Positions 21,481 to 33,308 of a DNA stretch of 64,000 nt are shown here, piece by piece (position 1 is the first letter of the stretch; every line of letters starts with the position of its first letter). Made by a program: the position numbers and the translations under genes. The DNA comes from Galerina marginata (taxonomy: Eukaryota; Basidiomycota; Agaricomycetes; Agaricales; Galerinaceae). Where the stretch lies: assembly GCA_023014335.1 (NCBI GenBank), contig JAECYW010000017.1, forward strand, positions 1,054,001 to 1,118,000, in the 5' to 3' direction. The notes under the pieces are model-generated. The model was not told the DNA's origin. It was given only the letters and a program-made list of their open reading frames with translations, and did no database searches.

Positions 21481-24247
21481 TCAGACAAACATGGAGAAGA
21501 CGACGGCCTGCATGCGTCCATCTCGGATCGCCTGTAAACAATGTTAAGCTTGAAATGAAACAACGCAACGAAACGAGAAAACTGACCTCGTATATCTTCG
21601 AGATATTCTGGCCGATAGAAACGTCATCAACGCCGGCACCGTTGACAAATTGGATGTGATTCTCGCCACCATGCATCTTGACGCCAAGGTCCTTTCGAAT
21701 AAATTCATACATCAACTTGGTCTTCCCTAGTTCGGTTGTAGCAGGTGTGGGTCCGCGAATCCCGGTCAAGTACTGCGTTCGCAGATTTTCGTGTAATTCC
21801 GTCGCTTTGGTTGCAACACGAGACCGGAACTCGCCCAAAGAATTGAAAGAGGGACTGCCGATGGCGTTGGTATCGTTGAAAAAGTCAAGGATCAAGGAAG
21901 TGGTTGACGCTGCTATGGCATACATTTGATCGGCACTATCCATGACCGTTGTTTTGTCAAATGTTTGGGACATGATCTCAAATAAGTTTGCGGAAAGTTG
22001 GGTGCGTTGAGCCGAGGTCACAAAAGAGCCGAAAGAAGAAGCAAGTCCTTCTTGTAGAATTCCTTCAAGCCCTCGAAGGAATTCGGCACGAAGAGTGCGC
22101 AAGTCCAGAGCTATATAACGATCGGCATGCATTCGAGATGAGAGATAATATGTTTACCTTGACATAACAGATACAGATACGAAGCCATAAGCATCGACAA
22201 AACATCCAAAGACGTAACGGTTGCGCGAGCAGATACCAAGGCCAGAGAACTGGATGGAAATTAAGATCAAAGAGGCGATAAGGGGTTGATATGCAACATA
22301 CTTGATTGCTTGATTGTGCATCTCCGCCGACTGAATGTGAGTGGACACAGGTGCAGCGAGATGACCCAGTTCTGCCACATAAGCAGCGGTGGCAATATCT
22401 ACGCCCTTTCCGTGATAGTTCAAGGAGGGATCGGTTGCCGCAAGGGAGGGAGGAAGACCATTGTTCATGGCCGGGTTACAGAGTTCTGTGCTCTGAGCAA
22501 ATAAGAGTTTTCCGATATGATGCAAGGCAAGACGCGTCTTTTCCATAGCATTTGTGACGGCCATAGCCTGGAAGTTGCCTCCATGATGAATGATACCAGT
22601 ATCGCTTTCAATAAGAGGGTTGTCGGTGGCTAACGAAATCGTTAACAAAGGAACAGCGACGAGAACACGACTTGCTCACTAGAATTGCATTCCTGCGTAA
22701 CAGCGGCTAGGGCAGAAAGAATATCTTCAACTTGAGGGCCAAGGAATTGAGGAGCGGTGCGCAATGGGTAGCGGTCCTGCCTCAAAGAGTACCGGTCTTG
22801 GTTTAGGTCGACTTCCTCTTCGTGAAGTTGTGCCAGTTTGCTGCCGTGAAGGAGATTGTAGATATTCTGAGCACATTCCACCTAAATTGGAAAGATCAGA
22901 TCAGACTAAATGCAAGTGATCAAAGTAATGTTTACTGACTTGACCGGGATGAGGACGAGCTACGGCATGAATGAAAGGGGCAAATGAACCACGCGTTCCA
23001 CTGAGTGCTTCTGTACCCATGGCGGTGCAGACCTGGGCAAGAAGAGCGAGATGCGTGGCGTCGTCAATCGCGAGTGCAGCAACAGCAGCAGATACTGCGG
23101 TCCCATTGACCAACCCAAGGTGTTCCTTCGATGCCAAGGCAATGGGCTCGATGGAATGCTTACTCAACACCTCGCCAGACGGTGCTTTCTGACGAGGACC
23201 AAAAGACCGGGGCCCATGGTAAACCTGAATACCTGCATTGCCGACTATTTTTAATTTAGTTGATTTCTACACAACAAATAACTGCATAACATACCTAGAG
23301 TCCCCGCGATGTAAGATAGAGGAGAAAGATCTGGAAAGGTCAAAGTGAGTGAGCTACTCTTGCTCTGAGAAGACATAGTACAGACCTCCTGACGCGGAGA
23401 TACTCCCTCGAAGAGGAATGACAGGCGTAATATCCGCAGCGATGAGTTCATTCATCTTTTCGATGAGCTCCCATCTGGCATAAACGTTTGTGAGGCGCGC
23501 GGATGTTAAAAATAGGTTTACTGACCTGACCCCCGAATGCCCACGGATAAGCGAATTCATCCTGATTAATATGGCTGCTCTGTGTACGCTGGGTCAAACA
23601 AAGGAATATGATAAAGTGACGGCAAAGTCAACGAACCGGACCCAAGATTCAGGCATAGTAGTCGCAGAGCTCGGATCCTGAAGAGGCAGGATACTGGGAG
23701 GATGATCTGAAGTCGGCAAGATACCAATATGTTGGTGCTGGAGCAGGGCATGACCAAGGGTTATAGGTTTATCAGTACGAGTATCGGCTGGGTTCACAAC
23801 GTTGACAGGTGAGCGTTTACAAATGGATGTAATGGAATATAAGCACACACCACTGCCACCGAACCCAGTGGATAAACCGTAGATACTGGCGCCACTGGCA
23901 ACCTTGTCGACAACCACCTGTCTGCTCTTGTCGACGCGTTCTTTGACCCTCTTGGTATCATCAAGTCTGACCGAGGCAGAATGACGCGCAGCAGCAACGA
24001 CTGCAGCAGTGGTCAAGGTATATCCGTCAACCTTGACGGGTTGGGTCCTACAAACGAGTTCAAGTTGGAAGCCGAAGAAGGTAAATGGAGAAACATACTT
24101 GTACTTCGCGAGGTCTTTATGAGCCTCGATAAACTTCCACAACAACGTTGGCGGAGAAGCGCTATTTAGAACTGGGCGATTCAGAGGAGGCGGGAGCCCA
24201 TTGACGTGCTTGAAAGCATTTTCATGAGAAGAGTCGTCGAGGACCAT
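21481..24247 (-). CDS. PAL: Phenylalanine (tyrosine) ammonia-lyase
   Basis: Deaminates L-phenylalanine to trans-cinnamate, and possibly tyrosine to coumarate; a cytosolic homotetramer. ATG 24247 starts [17 protein letters not shown]. Then come [34 protein letters not shown] (catalytic Tyr loop), [10 protein letters not shown] with the His-Gln pair that in Rhodotorula-type enzymes is associated with mixed PAL/TAL activity, [16 protein letters not shown] containing the Ala-Ser-Gly that cyclises to the MIO electrophile, and [32 protein letters not shown] follows, and the protein ends [17 protein letters not shown]. At least nine introns; the last exon is 21481 to about 21532. All catalytic blocks are present. 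In saprotrophic basidiomycetes PAL feeds phenylpropanoids or salvages Phe as carbon and nitrogen. Confidence 0.95.
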
Positions 24248-25750
24248 TGACACCAGATGTTCCGTATTGCATTGGCATCTTGGAGCTCTTTATAGGCTTG
24301 GTAGATACGGATGAGATCCGCGTCTGAGACACCTAATCAGGGATTACGGAAAAAGTAGGATGCATATAGAAAAAGACCTTGAGGACTATACGAAATTTGC
24401 AGGACCCGTACCGGCATGGGTCAATAATATTGGCCATTTCTTTTGGGGTCGGGTTCTAATAATTGATTCACCTGGCAACTTATCGTGATGTGTCGCTGAC
24501 TAGAAACTCTGGTTCAGGTATAACTCTTTGTAGAAATGAAATAGACCCACCTAGTAAATTTGCATCGAGCTTCTGATGAAAGCGGAGTTCCTGTGGGGAC
24601 CGAAATGGCTTCCACCGCACCAGCGTATCTTATCACCGTCCGCCTCTAAGCTCTAACACTCGCGCTTCGAACTTCGAATGGCAGGATAAGATACGAAGCC
24701 AACACGTCGCATCTAATCTTCCCCGAATTCTGAGCAAACAAGCGGTTTCAAGATCACCAAAATTTGATAACCGTCTGAGAAAAGTGGAGGGGGTCTAAGG
24801 TAGCATCATTGGCTGATGATCCACCCGACGAAAATGCCATCTATGTATGCAACCGTAGCGTACGGTTTGATATGCACCCTTCTCTTGGGGGCGCGCCGGC
24901 CATGCAGTACCACATGCGTGCATATGGCCTACTTCGATAAGCGACCGCCGATATCGATACCCAAATCCATAAAGTAAGAATTTTGCCCTAGGTCTCCCCC
25001 CGCCGGATCTTGCATCAGAATTTTAGAGGCTGGGAAGAACGAATGAAGGGGGGTGTGATGACGATAAGATCCGACCATGGAATTCGAGGGTGCAAATGAT
25101 TTTCTCTTTCGCCATGGCAGAGAACTGATGCCGTACTTCGACGTCATGATATGGAGGCATCCACCAAGAACCAGGCTGTACTCCAACGCAAAGGGGACTT
25201 GAGGAATCGGGAAAACAGGGTGCTTGTCGCTGGGATTACCGTTTTGGGTGAGATTCTGCCATGCCGACGCGAACTAACTGCAAATGGGTCCACAAACCTT
25301 CTCAAAGGAAAGCCTCGACAACGTCAAAGAGTAAAGGTTCGAAGGGGCCGCAGCTAAACCTACACCAATATGTAAGGCATTATGTCCAAGTGACTAGCTA
25401 GAAACTGGTCGAGGCATTTACAAACCTGAGCTTGTGAGTTCAAGGCAGAATCTGCTGGCATGACAGTCATGAGGACCGGACGTCGCGCACTCAGGGCAAC
25501 TTGAACAGAGACATAATTGAAATTCGCACGGAGGGTCATGCTCGCAAACGAACATTGATCAAGTGGTCGCTATTGACTGATTCCAAGACCGCGAATATAC
25601 GAAGCCTTGCAACACGGATACTCATCTGGAATTACTAGTGGGATACTCTGAATTTGAATATATACCAGTAATAGCATAGTGTAAGTTACAACCATTAGAG
25701 TAGATTCTTCTGTTGGCCCACGTCAATGAAAGCGAAATTCTATTTGCCAT
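24248..25750. other. Intergenic, one coding-looking stretch of unknown nature
   Basis: About 1.5 kb upstream of PAL. On the minus strand at about 24265-24345 an open frame reads [16 protein letters not shown] then DANAIRNIW, which looks like an amphipathic helix. A splice-like border (gtcttttt...gattag) joins it to a further open segment near 24375-24450. It is not in frame with the PAL start and I recognise no family. The rest shows no supported gene. Confidence 0.35.
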
Positions 25751-27587
25751 TCACACCAAATCACCCCAGACTCCTTCTACCCAGCCGACGCAGCTCGCAG
25801 CCTTCTGCAAAACTTCCAAGATAGCCTTCTGCAGCACAGTCTCTTCGAACCCAGGAACCACGCCTACGGCAACACTACCGATCTGGGATGCAGCCTGGAA
25901 TCCGCCTGGAGATTCCGACTCCCGTAACATTAGCCTCGGTCTCTTCCCAGCCCTCTCCTGCATGAGGTCTTTCCCTGTCTGCATCTTGACTGGTATCATA
26001 GATAATTGGTTGGACGACGAATCGACTACAAGGAGCCGTTTTTCCAGTGCGCCCGACAAGACGTTTCTTCAGGAGCAAGAAAACCGGATCGTTGGACCTT
26101 AAAGTGCGTTCTACAGCTACACGAAGACGCTTTTCCTCTTCTGCGTCAAGAGCCGAAGTCGAGCCCAATGACCGTTGGCGCGCACGCACTACTTCATCCG
26201 CAAGATTTACCAACTTGGTCTGACCAACTGCATTTGCTTCGGGACCGTCATCAGCGCTAACACCAGCGTCGTCGTCGATCTCTGATTTGAGAAGGGCCCA
26301 TATGCGGGTCATGAAATCGGATTCTACAGTACCAGAGGCGTTCGCAGGTGACGGCATTCGGCGGTGATGGAGGTAATCGTGTAAGAGAGCGTAGAGCAGC
26401 GGCAATGACTATTGCTTGAAGATAGTTCTGTATGTATAGCAATGAAGGCGTCGAGAAGAAGAGCTGGGGAGGTAATTCTGGCTGTAGAGCAGCGTTGGAT
26501 CCTGTAGGTGGCTCGTGTTTAAGATGTTTGGTACCGTTGTTGTGAGGCACAGATGTCCTAATTGAAAGAGAGGAGGGGAGTGTGCAATGTATGGGTTGAT
26601 CACCCTCCAAGGCACGGAAGAGCCCCCTAATCCACATCTTCTCGTTTTCAACTGAAATAGTAGAAGGTACTTCGGCGACCCATGAGCGCCAGATCTCTCG
26701 TACGCGATCTTTCCCTCTCCACATCCTCAGCACGAGATCACGTTCTCGTACTTTGACATCGTTCAAGAGCACGCCTTGTAGCTGGTCCTCGGTCATGGAT
26801 CCAAGTACGAAGGTGTTAAGGTCGGTCTTCATGTCTTCTGCAAGAGTCAGAATGGCCTTGATTGTATTAACCACGAATTCAGCCAGGGGCGTCGAAAAGA
26901 TTTTATCTGCTTCTATGGGAGGTCCAATTGATGATGTCAGGGGGACATTCTAAGGAGAAGAGCAGGTTGTCTATTGTTTGATCTCTAACCGGCGCACATC
27001 GTTGGCGTAACGCGACCAGGACGTCCTTGAGCAAGTTAATGGTCGAATGAAGGGGTGACGAGGTAGGAGATAAGGGAGAGGACAGAGAGACAAGTATTCG
27101 ATGATTTGGAGGAAACAATGGCGTTAGGGCTTCGTACATATCTAGGTACAGTCGCTTTAGACGCGGTAATTGCACGGAGGGTAGAGGGGAAGAAAGCAAC
27201 TCTAGAGCCTAGGAATTGAGTAGGTGAATTGGCGAAGCTGCAAGAAATAACAACACCCACCTCGTTCCAGAAAGCCTTGTGAGCCACCTCTTTAACGCGG
27301 TCCACTATTTGTGCCTCATTATTATGCTTGGGCCTACTGTCTTCCGATACTCTAAAGTTTGCATGGGTTAGCATAGATAACAAAGATTTTCCTGGGGGTA
27401 TGATCTTTTGAGGGTCGGTTACCAGCAGATGCAGAAAGTAGGTCTGATTGAGAGCTTCAACAAGTTCCACTGGAAGAGCAGAGAAGGAGGCGTGGTCGAC
27501 AAGGACATGTTCTGGCACCGACATGAAAGAAGAGACGAGAAGAGGTTTCAAAGCACTTGCTGACGTCAGTTTCACTAAATCCGCCAT
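25751..27587 (-). CDS. T-complex protein 11 (Tcp11/Sok1) family protein
   Basis: A helical protein of the Tcp11 family; yeast Sok1 belongs here and acts as a suppressor in cAMP/PKA signalling. ATG 27587 opens MADLVKLTSASALKPLL. The conserved region includes HKAFWNEALELLSS, LPRLKRLYLDMYEAL, LLKDVLVALRQRCAPVRDQTIDNLL and then, after an intron near 26890-26950, FVVNTIKAILTLAEDMKTDL, matching the Tcp11 pattern of 'CAPMRD' followed by a helix for 'LELMKLDM'. The C-terminal half (25751-26400) has RIWALLKSEIDDD, LVNLADEVVRARQ and SNDPVFLLLKKRL. Four or so introns. Assignment is by motif pattern; no enzymatic residues are expected. Confidence 0.75.
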
Positions 27588-29097
27588 TTTAGGAAATTAT
27601 ATCCTATCAGAGGTTCGTGAGCAATATGGTAATCATGCGCAGGTAACTGCGAGTGAGTCACGGTAATCTTTGCAATAAATCAGCACAACTGTCCGTGTTG
27701 CTGATCTTCCGACTCTTGTTCAAGGTGCTTGCTCTGGAAAATGTATGGTTGCTTCAAAACGACTTAGCCAACCAATACTTAGCCCGGGTTAGCCGACATC
27801 TATGAGGACCCACCCACAGTCCTAGTAAGGCTACCGCGGCAGTACCTAACATACTTAGCTTTAACGATAAAAAGGGTCAAGGTGACCGGTGACTACTGAC
27901 ATTTCAAAATTTGTAATGGCTGTTTTTTTTTCCCCGTTGGTTCTAGTTTTCACATGTATTTACAGGCCGTATGTACATAAATAAGTTCGAACAGCAGGGT
28001 CCTCAAAGGCAGAGTAAACCTGTCCCATTACTTGTGGTAAAAGTCGTAGGCGAAGATGTTTAATTCATAAGGGAGACATAACCACAGATTTCGCAGGTCA
28101 AATACTTTTGAACTACGATTAATTGACAGGCCTAAGTACTTAAGTAGAGTTCAAAAGAAGAGCCTAATGAATTCTAATAAATTTGAGTCTAATTCCAATG
28201 CAAGAACAGCAAGGAAGTTAGTAAATAGACTGGATTTGGCACATAAAGCATGCTCGCTCTAAGAAGATTCATAAATCTTTAATCAAAAATGTTACTGGCA
28301 TTGAGACACCGTCAAGACTTCTTATGATCAAGAACATCCAGCTTGAGATAAGTTACTAGCATGTAGACGAGCATAGAATTCAAGGGAGAAATTGCGGCGC
28401 CACGGGCCTGGAGGGACAACTGAGTCCAGTAGTGAGATTTCATCCTGGGTTGACAAACTTTGTGTAACTACTGTCGTGTTTCCTCAAGACAACTTGTTAG
28501 TGAAGCAAAGGAGATGAGAATCTCGCCCATGTGAGGCGTACTCGAAGAGATAATCATGGCGATTCCTAAAGACACAGACAAATTTCCCGGAAGTCCGTGA
28601 TCGCAAAGGGTTCGGCAGAGCAATAATCAACACAACATAGTCAGTAGACTCGTAACCAGCCGGAAAACGAGGGAGCCGAGGAAAACTTCTGACGAAGGCC
28701 TTCGCTGTCGTCTGAGTCTCTTAGTCAACAAGAATGGACCAGTGTAAGTCACGAATATGAAGGTAACAGTGGGATAAAGTTGGCGTATTCGTTGTGTTGA
28801 ACAAATCTGCGGATACAGCGTGCATCTGCTGACCGTTGATTAAGACAAAATGGAAAGGAACTTAGGAAGAAACAATTACTGCAGATGTAAAAAAGAGTTG
28901 ACCAGCGTCTCGAACTTGACGCTTGATGAATCGGAACCATGATCCGACCGATAAAAACATGTGATGCAGCTATATACGGATGCTATTTTCACACATCAAA
29001 ATGGCCAGCCAAAAATTGGAAGGGTCCTCCACTTCTAATACCCTCTACCTAAAGGTAGCGGGAATAAGGCATTCAAATTTATATGCAGATATGAGCA
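27588..29097. other. Intergenic, A/T-rich, no gene seen
   Basis: About 1.5 kb with many stops in all frames. The longest open frame (28749-28940, minus strand) has no family signal. The segment contains a T-run at 27925-27932 but no inverted ends or repeats that I could find. It holds the promoter of the Tcp11-like gene and the 3' flank of the gene ending at 29098. Confidence 0.6.
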
Positions 29098-30048
29098 TTA
29101 ATTGTTGATCATATCAATATCCACTAGTAAAGTGCGTTTATGCGGTTCTTCCTTCGACCCCAACCTTAGCTTCTCTTCTCCTCCTGGAAGCTTCAGCATG
29201 GCCTTCCCCCAAAACGCGATCCAGATCTCGCCGAGCGGGATCTCCGCCCTCCCAAGCACAACTGACAGGTCATACTGAGATCTAAGCCCATGCTTCCCTG
29301 TTTCGTCCTCCACGAAAGTCCAATGTGCAGTATGTGTCATCTCACCATGCCCCCTTACCACCTGCTCAGTGGTACGTGAGTAAGAAGCATTGTGCGACAA
29401 CTTCCCCTCAGTCGTGATTGACGCAGCCTGGTACCCTACCCCCAAGGAAAGGGAAGTTTCCGTCCCCATATCCAGTTGCGCCACGGTCGACTCGCCCTTC
29501 AACTCCCTTGGTTGTACTTCATGAAGCCTCAAAAAATGAGACTGTCCATGCTCGTCGTCGTATCCAAAATCAGCAGTAAGGGTTGCCGATTTGAAGCGTG
29601 ACTTTAAACTGACAGTGGGATCTGTCCCAAACTCGACGCGGAACTCGATTTTGAGGGGGTTGTCCGGGGAGAGGCGCAAGGCCAGGTTGAAATAGGATCC
29701 TTCTTCACTTGCACGGCCCAGCTGCAGCCCTTCATGTGCATCACTGGGAACAATCACGCATCCCCGCTCGATGTCGAGGAACGGCTTTGATTTCGTTAGG
29801 AGCCTTGCCAGGATGTTGCGTCGTGCTCTGTCTTCATGCCCTCCAAGGCACTTTTGCCGGTTGTGTAATCTGCATGTGAAGTCAGTTAAGGCCAAGTACG
29901 TGGTCAAAACTCATTCAATAAGTCCTCACCGCTCAGCATCAGAGGCCACGTCCCAGCGAGAACTTGCCCTCGACGATGGTCTAGATGCTGGGCTTGTGAC
30001 ATCTAATAACCCGGTTGGACTGAGAGATTGGATGGATTTTTGTTCCAT
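29098..30048 (-). CDS. Uncharacterised protein, family shared with 33559-34553
   Basis: I do not recognise this family. Two exons: 29930-30048 (MEQKSIQSLSPTG, Ser-rich) and 29098-29869. The second exon is mostly beta-strand-like: CVIVPSDAHEGLQLGRA, GSYFNLALRLSP, IEFRVEFGTDPTV, RFKSATLTADFGYDDEHGQ, AHWTFVEDETG, YDLSVVLG, IWIAFWGKAML. No signal peptide, transmembrane helix or catalytic motif is visible. The gene at 33559 has the same blocks in the same order (GRA.., SYF, DP.V..RF.SA, FG.DD..GQ, W...ED, GKA.L), so the two are paralogues. Its ATG lies one base after the stop codon of the thioredoxin-fold gene on the same strand (TAA, G, ATG). A start at 30090 in the same frame is possible but would overlap that gene. 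Confidence 0.7.
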
Positions 30049-30049
30049 C

Positions 30050-32224
30050 TTAGATGATGCCCTGCAGGATACCTTTCGAGTTAAAGGCATTATGCAAAAG
30101 GAAGAAGAAAACGAGCACCGACGCAAGGAACGGAAGCTTGTTCCGACGAAGGAGACTGTGTTCAACCCATTTCTGTAACTTGGTTGGTACACTATGAAGG
30201 ATTGACGCAACTGCAGGCGTACCTCCAGGTCTACTTCCAACATAATGCCTGACTTTTCCCCGACTTGCAAACCATCACGGAAAACGATGGTTGTGGGTCC
30301 CTATATTGACATTAATGCCAAAAACAGCGAGTTATAGTGGATGTATTAAGTACTGCAGGAAGATTCAAGGGCCCAGTGAATGCCTACGAGAAGTCACTTT
30401 AGATATGCTGAAATCGCAATCGTGACAGCGTTCTTACATCGTTTAACTGAAAATTTACGCGGAACAGTTGTGTCCCTCTATGGTGTAGGCGGTTGGCTGT
30501 TCGTTTTTGCACCGTCACCATAGCCTGCGAAAGTGGAGTGGAGTCGTGAAATAGGACAACACTAGTGCCACCCCGTATAATCTGACTTGGAGAAATAAGT
30601 GAACTGCGCAGAAAGAGGGGATGGAAATTACGTACTTCCTCGTATAGAACTCCTTTAGACGAGACTTCCACGACAATGTCTTCGTCCTCGACGTCGTTTC
30701 CGATCACGGGTTCTTCGATTTCGATAGTGGGTTCTGAGTCTTCGCTTTCGGCAACCAGTTCCCCGTTTCCGATGACTGGTTTTTCAAGCTCTTTTTCATC
30801 TTCGCCGCCTTTATCTTCGGATTCCTCAACTTCATCATCGGGCTCCATGATCCTGCGCGATAATCGGTCATATGAACTTGGGTAACGTTTTGATCTAAAG
30901 CCAACCGGATTGCAGTAAGACAATCTTCAACCCATTTCTGACTCAAGTGCATCAGTTAACACAATCAACCGAGGACGTGGCTCAGATATTTACCGAAAAG
31001 CGTTCTGTGAGGTCGCCTGAGAGGAAGTGGTATGTAAAGAACTGGTCTTCACCAAGAAAGAACTGGGCATGTGGTCTCTGTCGCAGAAAGATTAGATTTA
31101 TCCTGTAGGATTGCAAGTAGGACGTACATATTTTAGGAAATAGTCCTCTACCTCTCCCTATCCCAGGTCAAATATTTTCCGGGAGCCTAAAGTCACGGTG
31201 GTTGACTCACATCTTCCTGCTCCATTATTAAAAGAAGGAAGTCGGCGTCGTCTGCTTTCGCTGTAGCAATTCGTTTCAAGAATGCGAGAAGCGGTCCAAA
31301 GTATGGGGCGCTTTGAATAGCCCAGATAGCAAACAGTTCTTTCTTGTACGAGGTCTAGCAATGCCAGTAAAAAAAAAACCGTCGTGCCCGCATCCATGCA
31401 TCACCAAAACGCGGACTCACATCAGCCTCATTCGACTCAGTTGAATTACCGCGTATTCGTAGTGGAGAATTCTGGCAAAAAATCGTTTGCAGCCGAAGAG
31501 GTCAAATAGGTGTTATAAAATTACCTCGTTTGCCTCATTTCCGGAATCTACTATGTTCACAGTGCACGCTCTGACAGCGAATCCACTATAATTTATTTAT
31601 ATAAGTCGGCCTCGTCCACTACAAGTTGAATAGGAAGGTCTCACTTTTTGTTGCATGAGGTGTGGAATGAAAGCCATTCCTGTAGCGGATTTAAATGATT
31701 TATTTTGATGGGCCGGCTGCTTAACATACCTCAAATCTCGGATAGATGATGTAGCCAGGTTGGCGCGCACAAACTTTGTTGTCACGAAAGACCCATACTT
31801 GAGGATACTATCGGCAACAGAAGATGAGAGGAAGTAGTAAGTAATCTCTTCGGCATCATGATACCAAAGCGAAGTTACAGCATTTATTTTCAGTCGGGTT
31901 GTTAGTCTCTGTTGATTCGGTAGAAGGTAAACACTTCTCTCCTCTGATAGACGAGGTCATTGCTGACCTGTACGCCTGGCCAGGAATCCTGCCCATTCAC
32001 TCGATAAAATTTGAGCATTCCAGTAGCATAGCAGTTGGCGGTTTCCTCTACGACCGGAGTCATGAGATCGCAGTATCCACATTGTGTCGAATAAAAGTAT
32101 ATGACAGAAAAATTGCTACTCGAAGTCTGGTGAATGCTTTGAGTATTTTCCTAGGGCTCAGGGTAAAGTGGCTTACAATAGTTTGATATTCCGCCTCATT
32201 GTTAACCTGTGGTACGGTGGACAT
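30050..32224 (-). CDS. PDI-like membrane protein with three thioredoxin folds, only the first with CxxC
   Basis: Reading the minus strand through about ten introns gives three thioredoxin-like modules and a C-terminal membrane helix. Module 1 (31730-32224): VIYFYSTQCGYCDLMTPVVEE with a CGYC active site, then INAVTSLWYHDAEEITYY, where Ser replaces the usual cis-proline. Module 2 (about 30880-31600): ELFAIWAIQSAPYFGPLLAF without cysteines, then RPHAQFFLGEDQFFTYHF and helix KWVEDCLTAIRLAL. A Glu/Asp-rich linker follows (EPDDEVEESEDKGGEDEKE). Module 3 (about 30130-30600): SVVLFHDSTPLSQAMVTVQK, again no CxxC, then GPTTIVFRDGLQVGEKSG and helix EKWVEHSLLRRNKL. The end is LASVLVFFFLLHNAF, a membrane span, then a short tail and TAA at 30050-30052. 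It resembles ER protein-disulfide-isomerase-like membrane proteins; topology and location are inferred, and no certain signal peptide is visible. Confidence 0.68.
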
Positions 32225-32457
32225 CTTCGCAAGAGGGGGAATGGCGTAGGAGAAAACGGCAAGTTTATATGAATGGCTACGCTGACATTCAGCCCTGCGG
32301 GTTTGATCTCTTTGTGCCGAGCTGCCTTAATTGCACGAACTAGTTGAGAAGAAAAAACCCTGCTGTCCATCGATAAGAATCGACAACCCCGGAAATGACT
32401 TCTTGACGCCAGATCCGAGTCACCCGGCTAACCCTAAGACAGAGCTTGAGAGTGACC

Positions 32458-32490
32458 CTCGGATAGCAAGCGCCACGCGACATCCTTGAG
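32458..32490. repeat. Imperfect direct repeat, copy 1
   Basis: CGGATAG, a short gap, then CACGCGACATCC (32474-32485) and TGAGG. The second copy lies about 255 bp downstream at 32712-32746. The spacing inside the copies differs by a few bases. It may be a remnant of local duplication. Confidence 0.45.
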
Positions 32491-32711
32491 GTGAACAGTG
32501 CCCTTTAAGCGCCTAGCCTATCTAGGAGATCACCGTGGGGTTGTCAGCTGGTCTTCGCTGTTAATACTGCCAATTGATGGGACGTTCTGTGATTATGAGA
32601 TGACCAAGGCCTTTGCTCCTGCCAGCTGTCGTGAGGCAGGCTTGATTTCCGCTAGTCGATATGGAGAGAAAGTGTTCCAGTAGTGCCCAGCTTGTTAATA
32701 TTGAAAAGATG

Positions 32712-32746
32712 CGGATAGATAGGAATGTCACGCGACATCCATGAGG
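32712..32746. repeat. Imperfect direct repeat, copy 2
   Basis: Carries CGGATAG, then CACGCGACATCC at 32729-32740 and TGAGG, matching the copy at 32458-32490. Confidence 0.45.
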
Positions 32747-33165
32747 ATGGCGATGACCCTGAGCCTGCTTGGAACTAATCAGCGAGGTTGCCAGATATAA
32801 CGCCGTCAGAAGCTAAACTGGGGACTACAGGCATTCGATTCCCCCACTCACATCGCTCGCGATGTCGTCTATAATTCCCAATGCACAGTCGCTGACCGAA
32901 ATCGTTAGTTTGCATTTGTCGATACTTGGGCCTTGACTGAACTTGCCAGCCGTAGATATCTCTGCCGAAAGAGTCGGTCATATACTTTCACATCAAGAAT
33001 TGTCGGTTCTGCTCGACAGTGGGGCCAGTGTTCGAGACAATAGCGTCTGTCCGTACAGATACATTTGAGGGTGTGACGTTGGGAAGATTTAACATGACAG
33101 AACACCGGGCAAGCTGTTTAAGACATGCATCGTCTGACGAAAACTAAACAAACCGCTTAATTTAG

Positions 33166-33308
33166 GAAACTGTGGAGAAGCTGGGGGTCAAGGACGTGAG
33201 TATTGATTTACACATATATATTACTGACGGATGTAAAATGACTGTTTCAACCTTGGAGATTACAGAGAAGTTGAGAGTCAAGACGGTTAGCATTAAGTTA
33301 TACACACA
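33166..33308 (+). repeat. Duplicated ~53-bp block (33166-33220 and 33256-33308)
   Basis: The two blocks align over about 53 bp at roughly 70 percent identity, sharing GAGAAG, GTCAAG, ACG, ATT and TTA..ACA in the same order. On the + strand both can be read as short peptides (ETVEKLGVKD and EITEKLRVKT) running into a GT (GTGAGT and GTTAGC). They look like a duplicated exon end, although no gene could be built around them. Confidence 0.45.

Noticed and set aside
24929..25186. An 85-codon minus-strand frame upstream of PAL
   Set aside because: Mixed composition without hydrophobic periodicity or recognised domain, and no supporting splice sites.
28749..28940. A 63-codon minus-strand frame
   Set aside because: Isolated in A/T-rich sequence, no motif; could be chance.
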